Origin: Bog-366 sp963722555
GTDB lineage: Bacteria > Acidobacteriota > Terriglobia > UBA7540
Direction of reading: 5' to 3'
Assembly: GCA_963722555.1 (NCBI GenBank)
Contig: CAVRNQ010000006.1
Span: forward strand, 62,001-126,000
DNA length: 64,000 nt
In this document: piece after piece, positions 49,998 to 59,039 of the stretch
Layout: the number at the start of each line of letters is the position of its first letter
Numbering within the stretch: the first letter of the stretch is position 1
Program-made: the position numbers and the translations under genes
The notes under the pieces: generated by a model
The model's input: the letters and a program-made list of their open reading frames with translations, nothing else
Databases searched by the model: none
What the model was told of the DNA's origin: nothing

Positions 49998-50639
49998 TCA
50001 GCGAAGCGGCTGGACAGCCACTTCGCGGAAATAGATCACAGACCCCTCATTGTGGTTCTGCAGACCCAGGTACCCAAAGTCGGGACGCCGCCCGCGGGCA
50101 GGGTCTCCCTCATGCACGTTGGGCGGGTCAGGATCACCCTGGGTGTGTTCCGTCGTCTTGACGCCGTTCACGTAAACGATGGTGTGAGGTCCGTCCAGTG
50201 TGATTTCCATCGTGTTCCAATCGCCCGCGGATTTGTAAGGCCGCGCCAGCGCCTTGCTGAACGAGTAGATGACACCGGTGCAGTGGGAGTAGTCACCCGG
50301 ATCGTAGATCTGCACCTCGTTGCCTTTGTTCACAGGCATCCAGGGTTCGGTGGGTTTCTCCGGAATGCGAATATAAACCCCGGAGTTCGTGTCCTTATCA
50401 ATTAGTCTGTAGACGACCCGAATTCTCGCCTTGCCGATCTTTTCCGGTGTGTACCACAGCAGTCCCATCCCACCTTGGCTTTTCAGCAGGCCGTGCTCAA
50501 CGACGAAGCTCCCCGGCCCTACGTGTTCCCATCCGGACAGATCCTTGCCGTTGAACAGTGGTTTCCAGTTGTCTGTTTGTGCCCAACCGACCAACGTGCA
50601 CCTTATCAGAAGTGCGAGAATAAGCACAGATCTTCGCAT
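49998..50639 (-). CDS. secreted DUF1080 (3-keto-disaccharide hydrolase-like) protein, copy 1
   Basis: This 213-residue protein has a signal peptide (MRRSVLILALLIRCTLVGWAQ) and one DUF1080 domain, a concanavalin-like jelly roll: WKPLFNGKDLSGWEHVG, GVYIRIPEKPTEPWMPVNKGNEVQI, WNTMEITLDGPHTIVYVNGV and GYLGLQNHNEGSVIYFREV. Some DUF1080 members cleave 3-keto-glycosides made by Gfo/Idh oxidoreductases. ATG 50639 follows AAGGAGT; nine codons upstream are ignored. It is similar to the gene just upstream (50811-51473), probably a tandem duplicate that diverged. Confidence 0.88.
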   Translation of the reverse strand: MRRSVLILALLIRCTLVGWAQTDNWKPLFNGKDLSGWEHVGPGSFVVEHGLLKSQGGMGLLWYTPEKIGKARIRVVYRLIDKDTNSGVYIRIPEKPTEPWMPVNKGNEVQIYDPGDYSHCTGVIYSFSKALARPYKSAGDWNTMEITLDGPHTIVYVNGVKTTEHTQGDPDPPNVHEGDPARGRRPDFGYLGLQNHNEGSVIYFREVAVQPLR

Positions 50640-50810
50640 TGTAGGACTCCTTGTAACGCGTATCAATCGCGGCTGACTTTCCCCCGCGTCCGGCCAGCAT
50701 TCCCTTCGCTCGCGAGCCCAGAACTTGCTTTTGCGGACACGCGCGGCCGCCCCATCTGCAGCGGGGCCATTCGCCGGCGTGCGCGGCGGCAGTCTTGGTG
50801 GCCCGGCAGG

Positions 50811-51473
50811 CTACTTCTTCAGCGGCTTGATTGCCACTTCCTTGAAGAAGACGATGTCGTTGTCGCTGTGGTTCTGCAAACCCATCCAGCCTTCGATGGG
50901 GCGTGTGCCGCGTTGCGGCTCAAAGTCAAACTTCCGCGCCGGAACGGGCTGGCCTTCGGTGTAGTCCGTCACCTTCACGCCGTTCAGGACGACCACGGTG
51001 TGCGGGCCATCCAGCGTGATTTCCATCGTGTTCCACTCCGGCCCGGGCTTCCCCGGCTTCGCGAGCGGTTTGGTGAGCGAATAGAGTGTGGCCGTGACAT
51101 GGTACTCATCTTCGCCGGATTTCTCCGGCTCATTATCAATTTGCACTTCGTAGCCGTAGTGTACAGGCATCCACTCCTCGCGCGGTTCGATGGGGATCCG
51201 AATGAAGACGCCGGAGTTGTCGTTCTTATCACGCATGCGATAGACGACGCGGATAACACAATTGCCGACCTTCCCGCCCGTCCAGTAGAGCAGTCCCATG
51301 CCACCATGAGTGCGAATCAGCCCGTTCTCGACCGTGTCGCCACCCGGGCCCACATGCGTCCAGCCGGTCAGGTCTTTTCCGTTGAAGAGTTGCTTCCATT
51401 CGTCGGCCAAAGCGCGGCCGGGAACAAGCGCCAAGGCCAGGGCCAGGATTACTAGAATCCTTCGTCGATTCAT
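50811..51473 (-). CDS. secreted DUF1080 (3-keto-disaccharide hydrolase-like) protein, copy 2
   Basis: This 220-residue protein is organised like its neighbour: signal peptide MNRRRILVILALALALVPGRALA, then WKQLFNGKDLTGWTHVGPGGD, GVFIRIPIEPREEWMPVHYGYEVQI, WNTMEITLDGPHTVVVLNGV and GWMGLQNHSDNDIVFFKEVAIKPL. ATG 51473 is preceded by GAGGT. The two copies share the order of all motifs but differ in many positions, so the duplication is not recent. It is first in the minus-strand series DUF1080, DUF1080, TIM barrel. Confidence 0.9.
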   Translation of the reverse strand: MNRRRILVILALALALVPGRALADEWKQLFNGKDLTGWTHVGPGGDTVENGLIRTHGGMGLLYWTGGKVGNCVIRVVYRMRDKNDNSGVFIRIPIEPREEWMPVHYGYEVQIDNEPEKSGEDEYHVTATLYSLTKPLAKPGKPGPEWNTMEITLDGPHTVVVLNGVKVTDYTEGQPVPARKFDFEPQRGTRPIEGWMGLQNHSDNDIVFFKEVAIKPLKK

Positions 51474-51673
51474 ACCTCACCTCGGGATCTCAAATTTGGT
51501 CCTTCTCGAACCCGGCAATTGTACACACAAGAGGGCGCACATTCGAGCCCCTTCCTATGGAAACGGCGGGAAAATCATCCGGAGACAAAACGGCTTCTTT
51601 GGGCTTTTGGAAAGGCAGGACAATGTCGTAGGATAGCAATTTCCCGCTTGTGACCCGCAGGGGAGGTGACCGC

Positions 51674-52618
51674 ATGCCCAAGGACCCGTCCGCAGCCTGG
51701 AAGATTCGGCATAAACGCTGGCTTCGCTATGTGCAGGTAAACATCAGGGCGATGGAAGCAGGGAAGGAAATTCCCCTGGGCCCCTCCCCCCAGCCTCTGG
51801 TTGCGCCCGCCGTGGTGGTCTCAGGAGGGGAAGCGCTGAGGGTCGTGGTCTGTTCGCCGCACCCCGATGACGAAGCCCTGATCGGCGCCCTGCCGCTCCG
51901 GCTGCGCCTGGAACTGGGTGCGGCGGTGACCGACTGCGCCATCACTTTTGGAAGCAATCCGGATCAGCGAGCCCGCCGCCTGCGTGAACTCGACTCGGCG
52001 TGCCGGGTGCTCGGCTTCAATTTGGTCGTGGCCAATCCTCCCTTGGGGTTCGACCGCGTCACCCTCGAAAACCGCACGAACCACGCGGCGGAGTGGGCCG
52101 CGAAGGTGCAGGTGCTCAGTGAAGTCTTTGAGCGGGAAAACCCCGATGTCGTCTTTGCGCCGCACGGCGAGGACTTCAACACCGCGCACATTGGAACCCA
52201 CTACCTTGCAGTGGACGCTCTAGGCGACTACCTCGAGCGGACTCGCCGAGGCCCCCTGCCCTTCATCGAGACAGCATTCTGGCACCAGAACTCCCGGCCG
52301 AACCTGATGGTGGGCGTCTCGCCGGAAGTTGAGGCTATCCTGATCATGGCAACTGCCGAGCACGGTGGGGAGGTCTTGCGCAACCCCTATCACCTGCGGC
52401 ACCCCGGCCGCATGATTGATAACGTACGCCTGGGGTCCGAGGTCGTTGGCGGCCAGGGCGGGCCGGCGTCCGAGTTCCCCTTCGCAGAGCTCTATCGCCT
52501 AGCCTTCATGGTTGGAAAAGATCTGGTGGCTCCCCGTTCCGGCGGCCGCGTGATTAGGTCCACCGAGAAGATCGATTTGAATGCTTTGGTCAAGGCCTTC
52601 CGGCCGGAAGGCCGATGA
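51674..52618 (+). CDS. PIG-L/LmbE family deacetylase
   Basis: This is a zinc-dependent N-deacetylase fold acting on GlcNAc-like substrates. The metal motif is SPHPDDEALIGAL at about residues 65-77. The family's later box is ENPDVVFAPHGEDFNTAHIGTH, with His/Asp ligands. ATG 51674 follows GGGAGG by 7 nt; the eight codons before it are ignored. At 314 residues it is longer than LmbE proteins, mainly through the first 55 residues and the C-terminus. The gene is followed 84 bp later by a rhodopsin-transducer homologue on the same strand. The substrate is unknown. Confidence 0.87.
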   Translation: MPKDPSAAWKIRHKRWLRYVQVNIRAMEAGKEIPLGPSPQPLVAPAVVVSGGEALRVVVCSPHPDDEALIGALPLRLRLELGAAVTDCAITFGSNPDQRARRLRELDSACRVLGFNLVVANPPLGFDRVTLENRTNHAAEWAAKVQVLSEVFERENPDVVFAPHGEDFNTAHIGTHYLAVDALGDYLERTRRGPLPFIETAFWHQNSRPNLMVGVSPEVEAILIMATAEHGGEVLRNPYHLRHPGRMIDNVRLGSEVVGGQGGPASEFPFAELYRLAFMVGKDLVAPRSGGRVIRSTEKIDLNALVKAFRPEGR

Positions 52619-52702
52619 CATCCTGCAGCCTGCAGCCTTGCCATCGGCCACATTCGACAGTGTGCCGGAATTGAAATCGCATCGTACCCAGAGGAGGTTG
52701 GA

Positions 52703-53080
52703 ATGGCAAAGAAACCCGTCGGCGCCAAGGTGTGGATTATTCCTGACAGCTATCTGCCGGACCAAAGCACCGGCGAGCTGAAGAGTCACGAGTCAGCCTG
52801 CGTCCTGAACCTGAAATCCCGATCCGCGAAAATCAAGCTCACCGTCTACTTCGAAGACCGTGAACCACTCGGGGGCTTTGAGGTTACGTGCCCTCCCTTG
52901 CGAACGGTGCATATTCGCCTGGAGAGGCTGAAGAACCGCCGCGGAGAAGCGATCCCGGTGGCCAAGCCAATGGCCTTGAAGGTGGAGAGTGACGTGGCCG
53001 TGGTAGTCCAGCACACGCGGCTGGACACTACCCAGCCGGCCCTGGCATTGATGACCACGATGGCATTTCCGTTAAGGTGA
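52703..53080 (+). CDS. Anabaena sensory rhodopsin transducer (ASRT) family protein
   Basis: This 125-residue protein matches the ASRT family (PF07100): AKVWIIPDSYLPDQSTGELKSHESACVLN, VYFEDREPLGG, VTCPPLRTVHIRLERLK and SDVAVVVQHTRLDTTQPALALM. In Anabaena the tetrameric ASRT relays a signal from sensory rhodopsin. Most bacterial relatives, as here, have no rhodopsin nearby and may bind sugars or act in carbohydrate regulation. GAGGAGG lies 6-12 nt before ATG 52703. Neighbours are a PIG-L deacetylase upstream and a small unknown gene downstream. Confidence 0.88.
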   Translation: MAKKPVGAKVWIIPDSYLPDQSTGELKSHESACVLNLKSRSAKIKLTVYFEDREPLGGFEVTCPPLRTVHIRLERLKNRRGEAIPVAKPMALKVESDVAVVVQHTRLDTTQPALALMTTMAFPLR

Positions 53081-53113
53081 ATGTTTGCTGGCCGCGGCCG
53101 CAGGTCATTCTTT

Positions 53114-53167
53114 GTAGCGCCGCCGTCCCGGCGGCGTTTTCCGGTGCCGGCAAGATGCCGGCGCTAC
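53114..53167. repeat. GTAGCGC...GCGCTAC palindromic element, short copy
   Basis: GTAGCGCCGCCGTCCCGGCGGCG and CCGGCAAGATGCCGGCGCTAC give two nested hairpins in 54 bp, the shortest member of the family seen here. Confidence 0.7.
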
Positions 53168-53257
53168 TCGAGAACTGTCACTATATTATGCAACCCTCAA
53201 TAGGGGCGGACGGCCCTTGCCCGCTTTTCATAGGTGCATGAGTTTTGGGGAGTATCT

Positions 53258-53524
53258 GTGTTTGCCAGGACCATTCGCGTCGAAGTCGTAAGCGCCGAGG
53301 GTCTGCGGTCTTGCCCCCTCGAATGGCTGGATAGTTTCTGCATGCGCAGCTTCACCGGGCGCGGCGCTTTTGATGAGACGCTCCCCGTGGCGGATGGCTT
53401 GTTGCAGGCGAGTTTTCAAGTGGATCTGGACGCGCTGCGGGTGGAACTGGAAGACTGGTTGAGGCGGAAGTTCGCAGCGGGCAGGCTGGTCGAGTTAACA
53501 TTGACCGAGGTGAAGCCCCCTTAA
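53258..53524 (+). CDS. small hypothetical protein
   Basis: This protein of about 88 residues from GTG 53258 (GGGGAG lies 6-10 nt before it) reads FARTIRVEVVSAEGLRSCPLEW early and FQVDLDALRVELEDWLRRKF later, ending VELTLTEVKPP. The mix of a strand, a helix and a last strand suggests an alpha/beta fold. I do not recognise a family. It could also start at GTG 53234. It is placed between the ASRT gene and the convergent phosphatase gene. Confidence 0.5.
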   Translation: MFARTIRVEVVSAEGLRSCPLEWLDSFCMRSFTGRGAFDETLPVADGLLQASFQVDLDALRVELEDWLRRKFAAGRLVELTLTEVKPP

Positions 53525-53578
53525 GGCAGCCCGGGCGGGAATCCTGCGACGCGCCCGGCGCTAGCCTGCGGATGTTCC

Positions 53579-55312
53579 TCAAGGGGTTTTGGCGATCTTG
53601 ATGGCCAGCATTACCTTGTCATCGATGTGCGTCCCGCCGCGGGAGTATTTAGTCACATCGTCGCACACCTTCAGTACGATCTCTTTGGCTTTGAGTTCGG
53701 CGGCGTCGCTGACGCTGGCGATGAGTCGTTCCAGGCCAAACTCCTCGTCGTGCGTATCCATCGCCTCGGTAATTCCATCCGTGCAGAGAACCAGGATATC
53801 GCCGGGCTGGAATTTCACGTGGCCGCGGTCGTATTGAACTTCCTCGAATAAACCGATCACCATGCCGCCCTCGGTAAGCTGGGTGGGTGCCTCGCCGGGC
53901 CGCACGATGACCGGAGGAACGTGCCCGCAGTTGATGTAGTGAATCGCTTTCCGACGCGTATCGATCAGCCCCATGAACATGGTCATGTACTTCTGACCGC
54001 GTGTGTCGGTAAGGATCATGCGATTCACGGTTTCGGCAAGGTCGTTCAGGGAATGCAAATGCAGCACGAGCGCCCGCAAGGTGGCTTGGAGGTTCGACAT
54101 CACCATGGCGGAGCTGATGCCCTTGCCTTCCACATCCGCAATGACCACCAACAGCGTGTGCGGTCCCAGGGTCAGGAAATCGTAGTAGTCGCCGCCCACT
54201 TCGTAGCAGGGTTCATTCAAGACCGCGATATCAAAACCCGGGAGGACGGGCGTCGTCTCGGGCAGCAGGCTGAGCTGGATGCCCCGGGCCAGTGCTACCT
54301 CGCGCTCCAAGCGTTCTTTCTCCAGGAGGTCGCGATGAAGCTGGGCGTTCTCGATGCTGAGCGCCATGTGTCCGGAGAGCGTCAGCAGGAAGTCCGTGTC
54401 CTCATCGGTGAAGCTGCCCTGAGTCTTGTTCAGGAGTTGCAGGGCGGCAATGATTTTGCCGGCCTTGTTCCGGATGGGGAGAGCCAGGATGTTCCGCGTA
54501 TGGAAACCCGTGCGCTTGTCCACCTCGGGATCGAAGCGCGCATCGGCGTAAGCATCGGGTATGTTGACGATCTCCCCCGTCTTGGCCACGTGGCCGGCAA
54601 TTCCGCGGCCCAGCGGAAGGCGGATTTCCTGCTTCTCCATGCCATGCGCGATGAGCGACCAGATCTCGTCCGTTTTCTCATCCACCAGGAACAGGGTTCC
54701 CCGTTGGGCTTTCGCCAGGGTTTTGGCAACCTCCAGAATTCGGCCCAGGAGTTCGGAGAGATCCAGGGTGGAGTTGAGCGCCTTACTGGCCTCGACCAGG
54801 AACTGCAGCTTGTCCAGGTTGTGTTGGGTGGAGGCGAACAGTTCCGCATCCCGCAACGCGACGGAGGCAAGCCGCGCGTACAGACGAAAGAGCGCCAGCC
54901 AGGGTTCCTCCGGAGTTTTCGCGCCGGCAAGAACCAGCACGCCGAAGGTCTGGGTCCCCCCTGACAGTGGGTAGGCCGCGAGAAAGCCGACCTTGTGCTG
55001 CGCCACCCATGGAGCGATTTCGTCTCCTTCCAGTGCGATTCCCGGGTAGACCTGCGGCAGCTTCGTCTGCACGGGTCTTCCCAGCAGCGTATGGCTGGTG
55101 GAGGCCTCGCACCAGGAGGCCGGAAAGGGGTAGTCCCCGGCGGAGATCGCGAGTCCCAGGTGCGACTGCGCAGAATCCAGGCGCCAGATTCCGGCCGCCG
55201 CCACCGCCGATCGTGTTACTAGGTGGTTGACCAGCGCCTCCATGGCCCCCTGGGGTTCGAGGGGTGTGCGGAAATCGCAACTCATCTCGTCAATTTCCCT
55301 AACCAGGTCCAT
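53579..55312 (-). CDS. GAF-GAF-SpoIIE serine phosphatase (PP2C-like)
   Basis: This 577-residue signalling protein from ATG 55312 (GGAG 9 nt before) has a first GAF domain at about 25-165 (AAAGIWRLDSAQSHLGLAISAG), a second at about 170-325 (LDLSELLGRILEVAKTLAKAQRGTLFLVDEKT) and a short coiled linker. The SpoIIE phosphatase is at about 355-575, with metal-binding Asp in GGDYYDFL, VIADVEGKGISSAM, YINCGHVPP and LCTDGITEAMD. Family members dephosphorylate anti-anti-sigma factors in partner-switching systems such as RsbU. No anti-sigma or STAS gene is adjacent. An upstream extension to 55564 is open but not conserved. Confidence 0.9.
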   Translation of the reverse strand: MDLVREIDEMSCDFRTPLEPQGAMEALVNHLVTRSAVAAAGIWRLDSAQSHLGLAISAGDYPFPASWCEASTSHTLLGRPVQTKLPQVYPGIALEGDEIAPWVAQHKVGFLAAYPLSGGTQTFGVLVLAGAKTPEEPWLALFRLYARLASVALRDAELFASTQHNLDKLQFLVEASKALNSTLDLSELLGRILEVAKTLAKAQRGTLFLVDEKTDEIWSLIAHGMEKQEIRLPLGRGIAGHVAKTGEIVNIPDAYADARFDPEVDKRTGFHTRNILALPIRNKAGKIIAALQLLNKTQGSFTDEDTDFLLTLSGHMALSIENAQLHRDLLEKERLEREVALARGIQLSLLPETTPVLPGFDIAVLNEPCYEVGGDYYDFLTLGPHTLLVVIADVEGKGISSAMVMSNLQATLRALVLHLHSLNDLAETVNRMILTDTRGQKYMTMFMGLIDTRRKAIHYINCGHVPPVIVRPGEAPTQLTEGGMVIGLFEEVQYDRGHVKFQPGDILVLCTDGITEAMDTHDEEFGLERLIASVSDAAELKAKEIVLKVCDDVTKYSRGGTHIDDKVMLAIKIAKTP

Positions 55313-56395
55313 GCGTGTGTGCTCCGGCGTTGCTTCTAAAGGACGGTCGGCCTTCTGGAGTTGACGAGCCACAACCAAAATTCCTTGAGGGGATGCCACT
55401 TTACTTGAGGACGGGCAGTATATAGCTTCCCCGTGCCAGGCGCAAAACGTTTTTCGGTTTCTCGGCACCGGAGGCGACTCATTTTCAGGCAAATGCGGTG
55501 CAGACTCGATCCCTGAAGGGGAACAAGAAGATATCCAAGTGCAGCGCCTCCGAAGGCTGGCCACCCCTGCCCCCGTGACCCTCAGAGAGTCTGCGTGAAA
55601 ACACGGGTAAACTGAGCGGCACAGCCGCCGTTGTGGAGAGTTCTCACACAGCCTCGGAATGGGTCACAGACAATTCGACGCGGGTTCGCCTCCGCAGGCG
55701 AGCTCGCCAGAAGTGATGGGAGGTTTACCCCAACCGCAAAACAAATCACTTCCTCGGCGCCAGAGAACCCTTCTGCCCGGCACCCTTCTTTTCCCGCAGT
55801 TGAAAATCTGGATGAGCATGGGAAGGAGGAAGTGGATAATTCGGGAGACCCGGGATTACCCACTTCCCCAGGTAGTCAATAGAATTGAGTTACCTATTTA
55901 GACGTGGGAGCCGTCTGAAAGGTTGCACGCCTTCCGTATCTTCGTTGATTCGGCACCGTTTAGGCTCGAAAATGACCAAGAAAACCACGCCAATTGGACC
56001 CAACTTTGGACCCAAGTTTCAGACAAAAAGAGGCTCTTATGCCAGGAATCAGACCGGACGTGACAGGATAAATTCTTCTCGATTGGATGACATCGCACGC
56101 CGCCAGCAGCGGGACAGTCGAAGCAGGCGCTCCTGCGCTCACAAGAAGCGCTGGGGAAGCCCGTAGGGACGGTTCAGAATGCGCTGGGCAGGCTCCAGAA
56201 GCGTGACAAGGTCTAAACCCGAGCGGCCAGTTCGTTATTCAGCACCTGTTTGACTTCGCGTGGGGATTCAGCGAGGGGCTTGCGCCTGCGTGGGTCGGCA
56301 AGGAGGCTGGTTTCATTGATGCCAACAGCGGGTTTGTCATCCCTCCACAATTTTCTTCCGCCCGATGGTTTCGGGATGCGGACTGCGTGATAGGA
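55313..56395. other. gene-poor region, no confirmed gene
   Basis: It contains an inverted repeat GGAAGTGG (55828-55835) / CCACTTCC (55860-55867) around CGGG/CCCG. Short frames (for example 55885-56166) show no family, and base composition suggests decayed sequence. Confidence 0.5.
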
Positions 56396-57019
56396 TCATC
56401 CAAGTGAAGTGAGCGGCGTATCGTTCGTGATGCTGACCGCCTTGGCTCTTCCTTTCCTGTTTCCTTGTTCGTAAATGACAACCTCAATCCAGGGGGTAGT
56501 ATGCGTGACCACATGAATTTGAGCAGGCCACTCCGTGATTAGGGGAACGGCACTATGCCGAAAGGGTGGCACCACCCAGACGTGATAAGCGATCGCATCT
56601 GGCAACATGCGATTATCAAGGTAGACTACCCTGTCAACCGGCTTATCGCGGAAGCGCGCGAGTTCAAAGTGCTCCAAAGCTTCGTCGGTTATCACCCTGG
56701 TCCCGTTCTGGATAAGAAGGGGTTCGGAGATACCTAGGAGCGGAGGCTTTGTCTCGGACGTAAGTTTGCGCCCCTTCAGTTTCCAATGAAAAGTCCCATC
56801 AGAGTGGTACGAACTGTGGAGGGAGCCCGGTCCTCCGGAGGCCACATAGATCCCTGTTTTTCGGACGATGACCCATAGAAGATTCCTGCCCTCTCTTCCA
56901 TTCGTCACAACCCAAAGCATTGTAAAGGGCACAAAAGGAGCATAAGCAACCTCCACAGGACGTTTGGTTCCCAACTCCACGAGGATCGCTGCGTCGTCCG
57001 GCACCTTTGCGTGAGTCAT
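56396..57019 (-). CDS. hypothetical protein
   Basis: This protein of about 207 residues from ATG 57019 has no signal peptide. Beta-rich sequence is seen throughout: ILVELGTKRPVEVAYAPFV, LWVIVRKTGIYVASGG, YHVWVVPPFRHSAVPLIT and PWIEVVIYEQGNRKGRAK. The regular hydrophobic pattern suggests a real gene, but I know no family. An open extension of 33 codons upstream has a basic, unconserved look. No ribosome site is obvious. Neighbouring DNA is gene-poor, so decay cannot be excluded. Confidence 0.5.
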   Translation of the reverse strand: MTHAKVPDDAAILVELGTKRPVEVAYAPFVPFTMLWVVTNGREGRNLLWVIVRKTGIYVASGGPGSLHSSYHSDGTFHWKLKGRKLTSETKPPLLGISEPLLIQNGTRVITDEALEHFELARFRDKPVDRVVYLDNRMLPDAIAYHVWVVPPFRHSAVPLITEWPAQIHVVTHTTPWIEVVIYEQGNRKGRAKAVSITNDTPLTSLG

Positions 57020-57613
57020 CGCGTTTCGTCCGAGAAGTATCCCAGTTAGCTTCAAGTGTACCCCAAGGAACCCCGCTTTGGGACCCTTCGGTCCCTGTTT
57101 CCTGCGATTGCGCCCCAAAGTTGCCCGAACGGCGATGGTTCTTCATGACGCGGGCACGCAGGAACGGACCACTGCGGTGACGAAGGGGACACCACAGGTA
57201 CACGGAAGGATCAAAGTCGCCAAATAACCTATGCGTAAAGGGATAAACTGGGGGGGAGCGTGGGATTCGAAAACCACGGATTGTCATACTTCTTCCCGCT
57301 GCTGATCGGTTCGATTTGGTCCGGCGGGCAGGTATGAACCTGCATTCCCGATCACAGGGACCGGCGCCCTCTCAGAACAGAATGCGGCGGCCAGGTAGGC
57401 TTGGCGGGAAAGGTGTCGGAATCACCGTTTGGAAACGCATCAGTTTCGGGCTGTCGAAGCCTCACGAGAGCTAGAACAGGTGGCTTCCGTGCTCGCTACG
57501 GCGCTCAACAGCCAAAACCCGACCGGCCGATGGCATTCACAGGCGGTCGGGTGTATGTTGCCGGTCGGCCGGAAAATGAAACCGGAAATTCCAGATTAGT
57601 TGCGCTTGATTAC
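57020..57613. other. gene-poor region with tRNA-like scraps
   Basis: Two minus-strand scraps look like damaged tRNA 3' ends: near 57250-57278 (CGTGGTTTTCGAATCCCACG) and near 57317-57360 (GCAGGTTCATACCTGC, then CCGCCGGACCA). Neither forms a complete cloverleaf. Confidence 0.35.
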
Positions 57614-58057
57614 CTAGTGCTCAATCAGGACATCCACTCCCTCGCTCGCGCCGCGATCTACGACAATATGGGCGGACACCGAAGTTCCCTTTCCACTTCC
57701 TTCGATGGCTTTGATGGATTCAACATCGTCAAAGGAAATCTTTTCGTTCTCAGTTTTGTCACCCGCCCCAAATTGAATAACAAACCCTTTACGGGTGACT
57801 ACGCTCAAGCGGCCCCTGATCTTCTTATTGTGCAGCTTTACTTGAATTATCGTGTGGGGCGGCATGGTCAGGATGCGTTCCCTCACCGTCTGAGCCTTCT
57901 CCGGGCCAGCCTGCGGCGAAGGCGGTGCACCCGCAGCCGCCGCGGCTGGGCAAGTGGTGAATACTGCAACCAATGCGGTCGCGACAGCCCTTCGTGCGAG
58001 AGAACACATAGACTGTGATGGTCTGCATCGAAACATCTTGAGCATCGCTATACTCAT
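57614..58057 (-). CDS. secreted small protein with Sm-like beta-barrel features
   Basis: This 147-residue protein from ATG 58057 has GAGGAA 6-12 nt before it. A long signal-type region runs to about 60 (ATALVAVFTTCPAAAAAG). The mature part holds RILTMPPHTIIQVKLHNKKIRGRLSVVTRKGFVI and ISFDDVESIKAIEG, a pattern of five short strands as in Sm/Hfq-like folds (GxL near the middle, final VxSI). It may be exported, so RNA binding is doubtful. The function is unknown. It is transcribed divergently from the DUF1259 remnant. Confidence 0.7.
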   Translation of the reverse strand: MSIAMLKMFRCRPSQSMCSLARRAVATALVAVFTTCPAAAAAGAPPSPQAGPEKAQTVRERILTMPPHTIIQVKLHNKKIRGRLSVVTRKGFVIQFGAGDKTENEKISFDDVESIKAIEGSGKGTSVSAHIVVDRGASEGVDVLIEH

Positions 58058-58260
58058 GTCAATTTCCTCACTTGTCAGGCGCAGGATCGTCGTTCCCGCG
58101 TTCGCTCGATCAAAGGCAATTGACTGACCAATTCCCAAGTAGACCCAATTTGTAACGCACTCAAGGACTTGGATATCCAACCTGTGCACATGATTGCCAC
58201 AGGAGTGGAGCCTTGGGGCGACAGTGTCGTTCTAAAGCGACAGTCGCTGGCGCGACTGAC

Positions 58261-58995
58261 ATGGTGGACTTTCTCCGCCCCAACCTGCGTGTAATGCTGC
58301 AGGGAGTTCAGCGTGCGGCTGGGCACGTGAACTCCTTCGTGACCTTCGTCGGGACAGATGACAGGGTCAAGATGATGGGGGAGGTTTGTGCCCTCGCAGG
58401 TGAAGTGACGGCGGCAACGGAGAAGTTGCGGGCGGGGTGCGTTGAGGTCACCGGTATCCACAACCATTTTCTCGGTGAGTCGCCACGCCTCATGTTTATT
58501 CACTTCATGGCCCACGGGCAGGCGGCAGAGCTGGCGCGCGCTTTCCAGGCGGTCTTAGCCGCGACCACAACGCCGCTCGGCGACGTCCGGCCTCCGAAGC
58601 AGGTCACTACGTCGCCCGCTTGGGCAAAGAGTGTAGAAAGTGCGCTTGGCCGTCATACGGATTATTCGACTGATTATGGGTACCTCTAGGTGGGCCTCCC
58701 GCGTGCCGACTTCCCTAACGACCCCAAGCACGACTTTTGGTGTTCAGGCGCGCTATTTTTTCAGGAGGCTGCTGGAGGCAAAAGCGCGACAACGGGAGAT
58801 CTGGCGGTCACAGCTGGCGAGCTCAATCCCGCCTTGTCGGCCCTGACCGAGCATCACTTTCAGACCATCGGCGTTCACAATCACATGATAGACGAGCAGC
58901 CTCGCCTGTTCTTTGTCCACTTCTGGAAGGTCGGCGCGCCCGCCGATTTGGCCAGCGGCCTGAAAGCGGCGCTCGCCGTCGTCAACACAAGGTAA
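58261..58995 (+). pseudogene. DUF1259 (LppY/LpqO-like) protein split by an in-frame amber codon
   Basis: Two DUF1259 units stand in one frame. The first ends GCVEVTGIHNHFLGESPRLMFIHFM and the second has TGDLAVTAGELNPALSALTEHHF and GVHNHMIDEQPRLFFVHFWKVG. The HNH and HF motifs are typical. A TAG at 58687-58689 separates them with no loss of frame, just before VGLPRADFPNDPKHDFW. The N-terminal signal peptide expected for the family is missing, so the 5' end is also damaged. Nonsense mutation plus decay is the simplest view; suppression or two separate short genes are alternatives. Confidence 0.72.
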
Positions 58996-59039
58996 AACCC
59001 GGGTATAATCTCTCGGCATAACCACTGGGAGGCGACGAG

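Noticed and set aside
55631..55901. Short overlapping frames on both strands
   Set aside because: No ribosome site, no family similarity, and competing frames of equal length.
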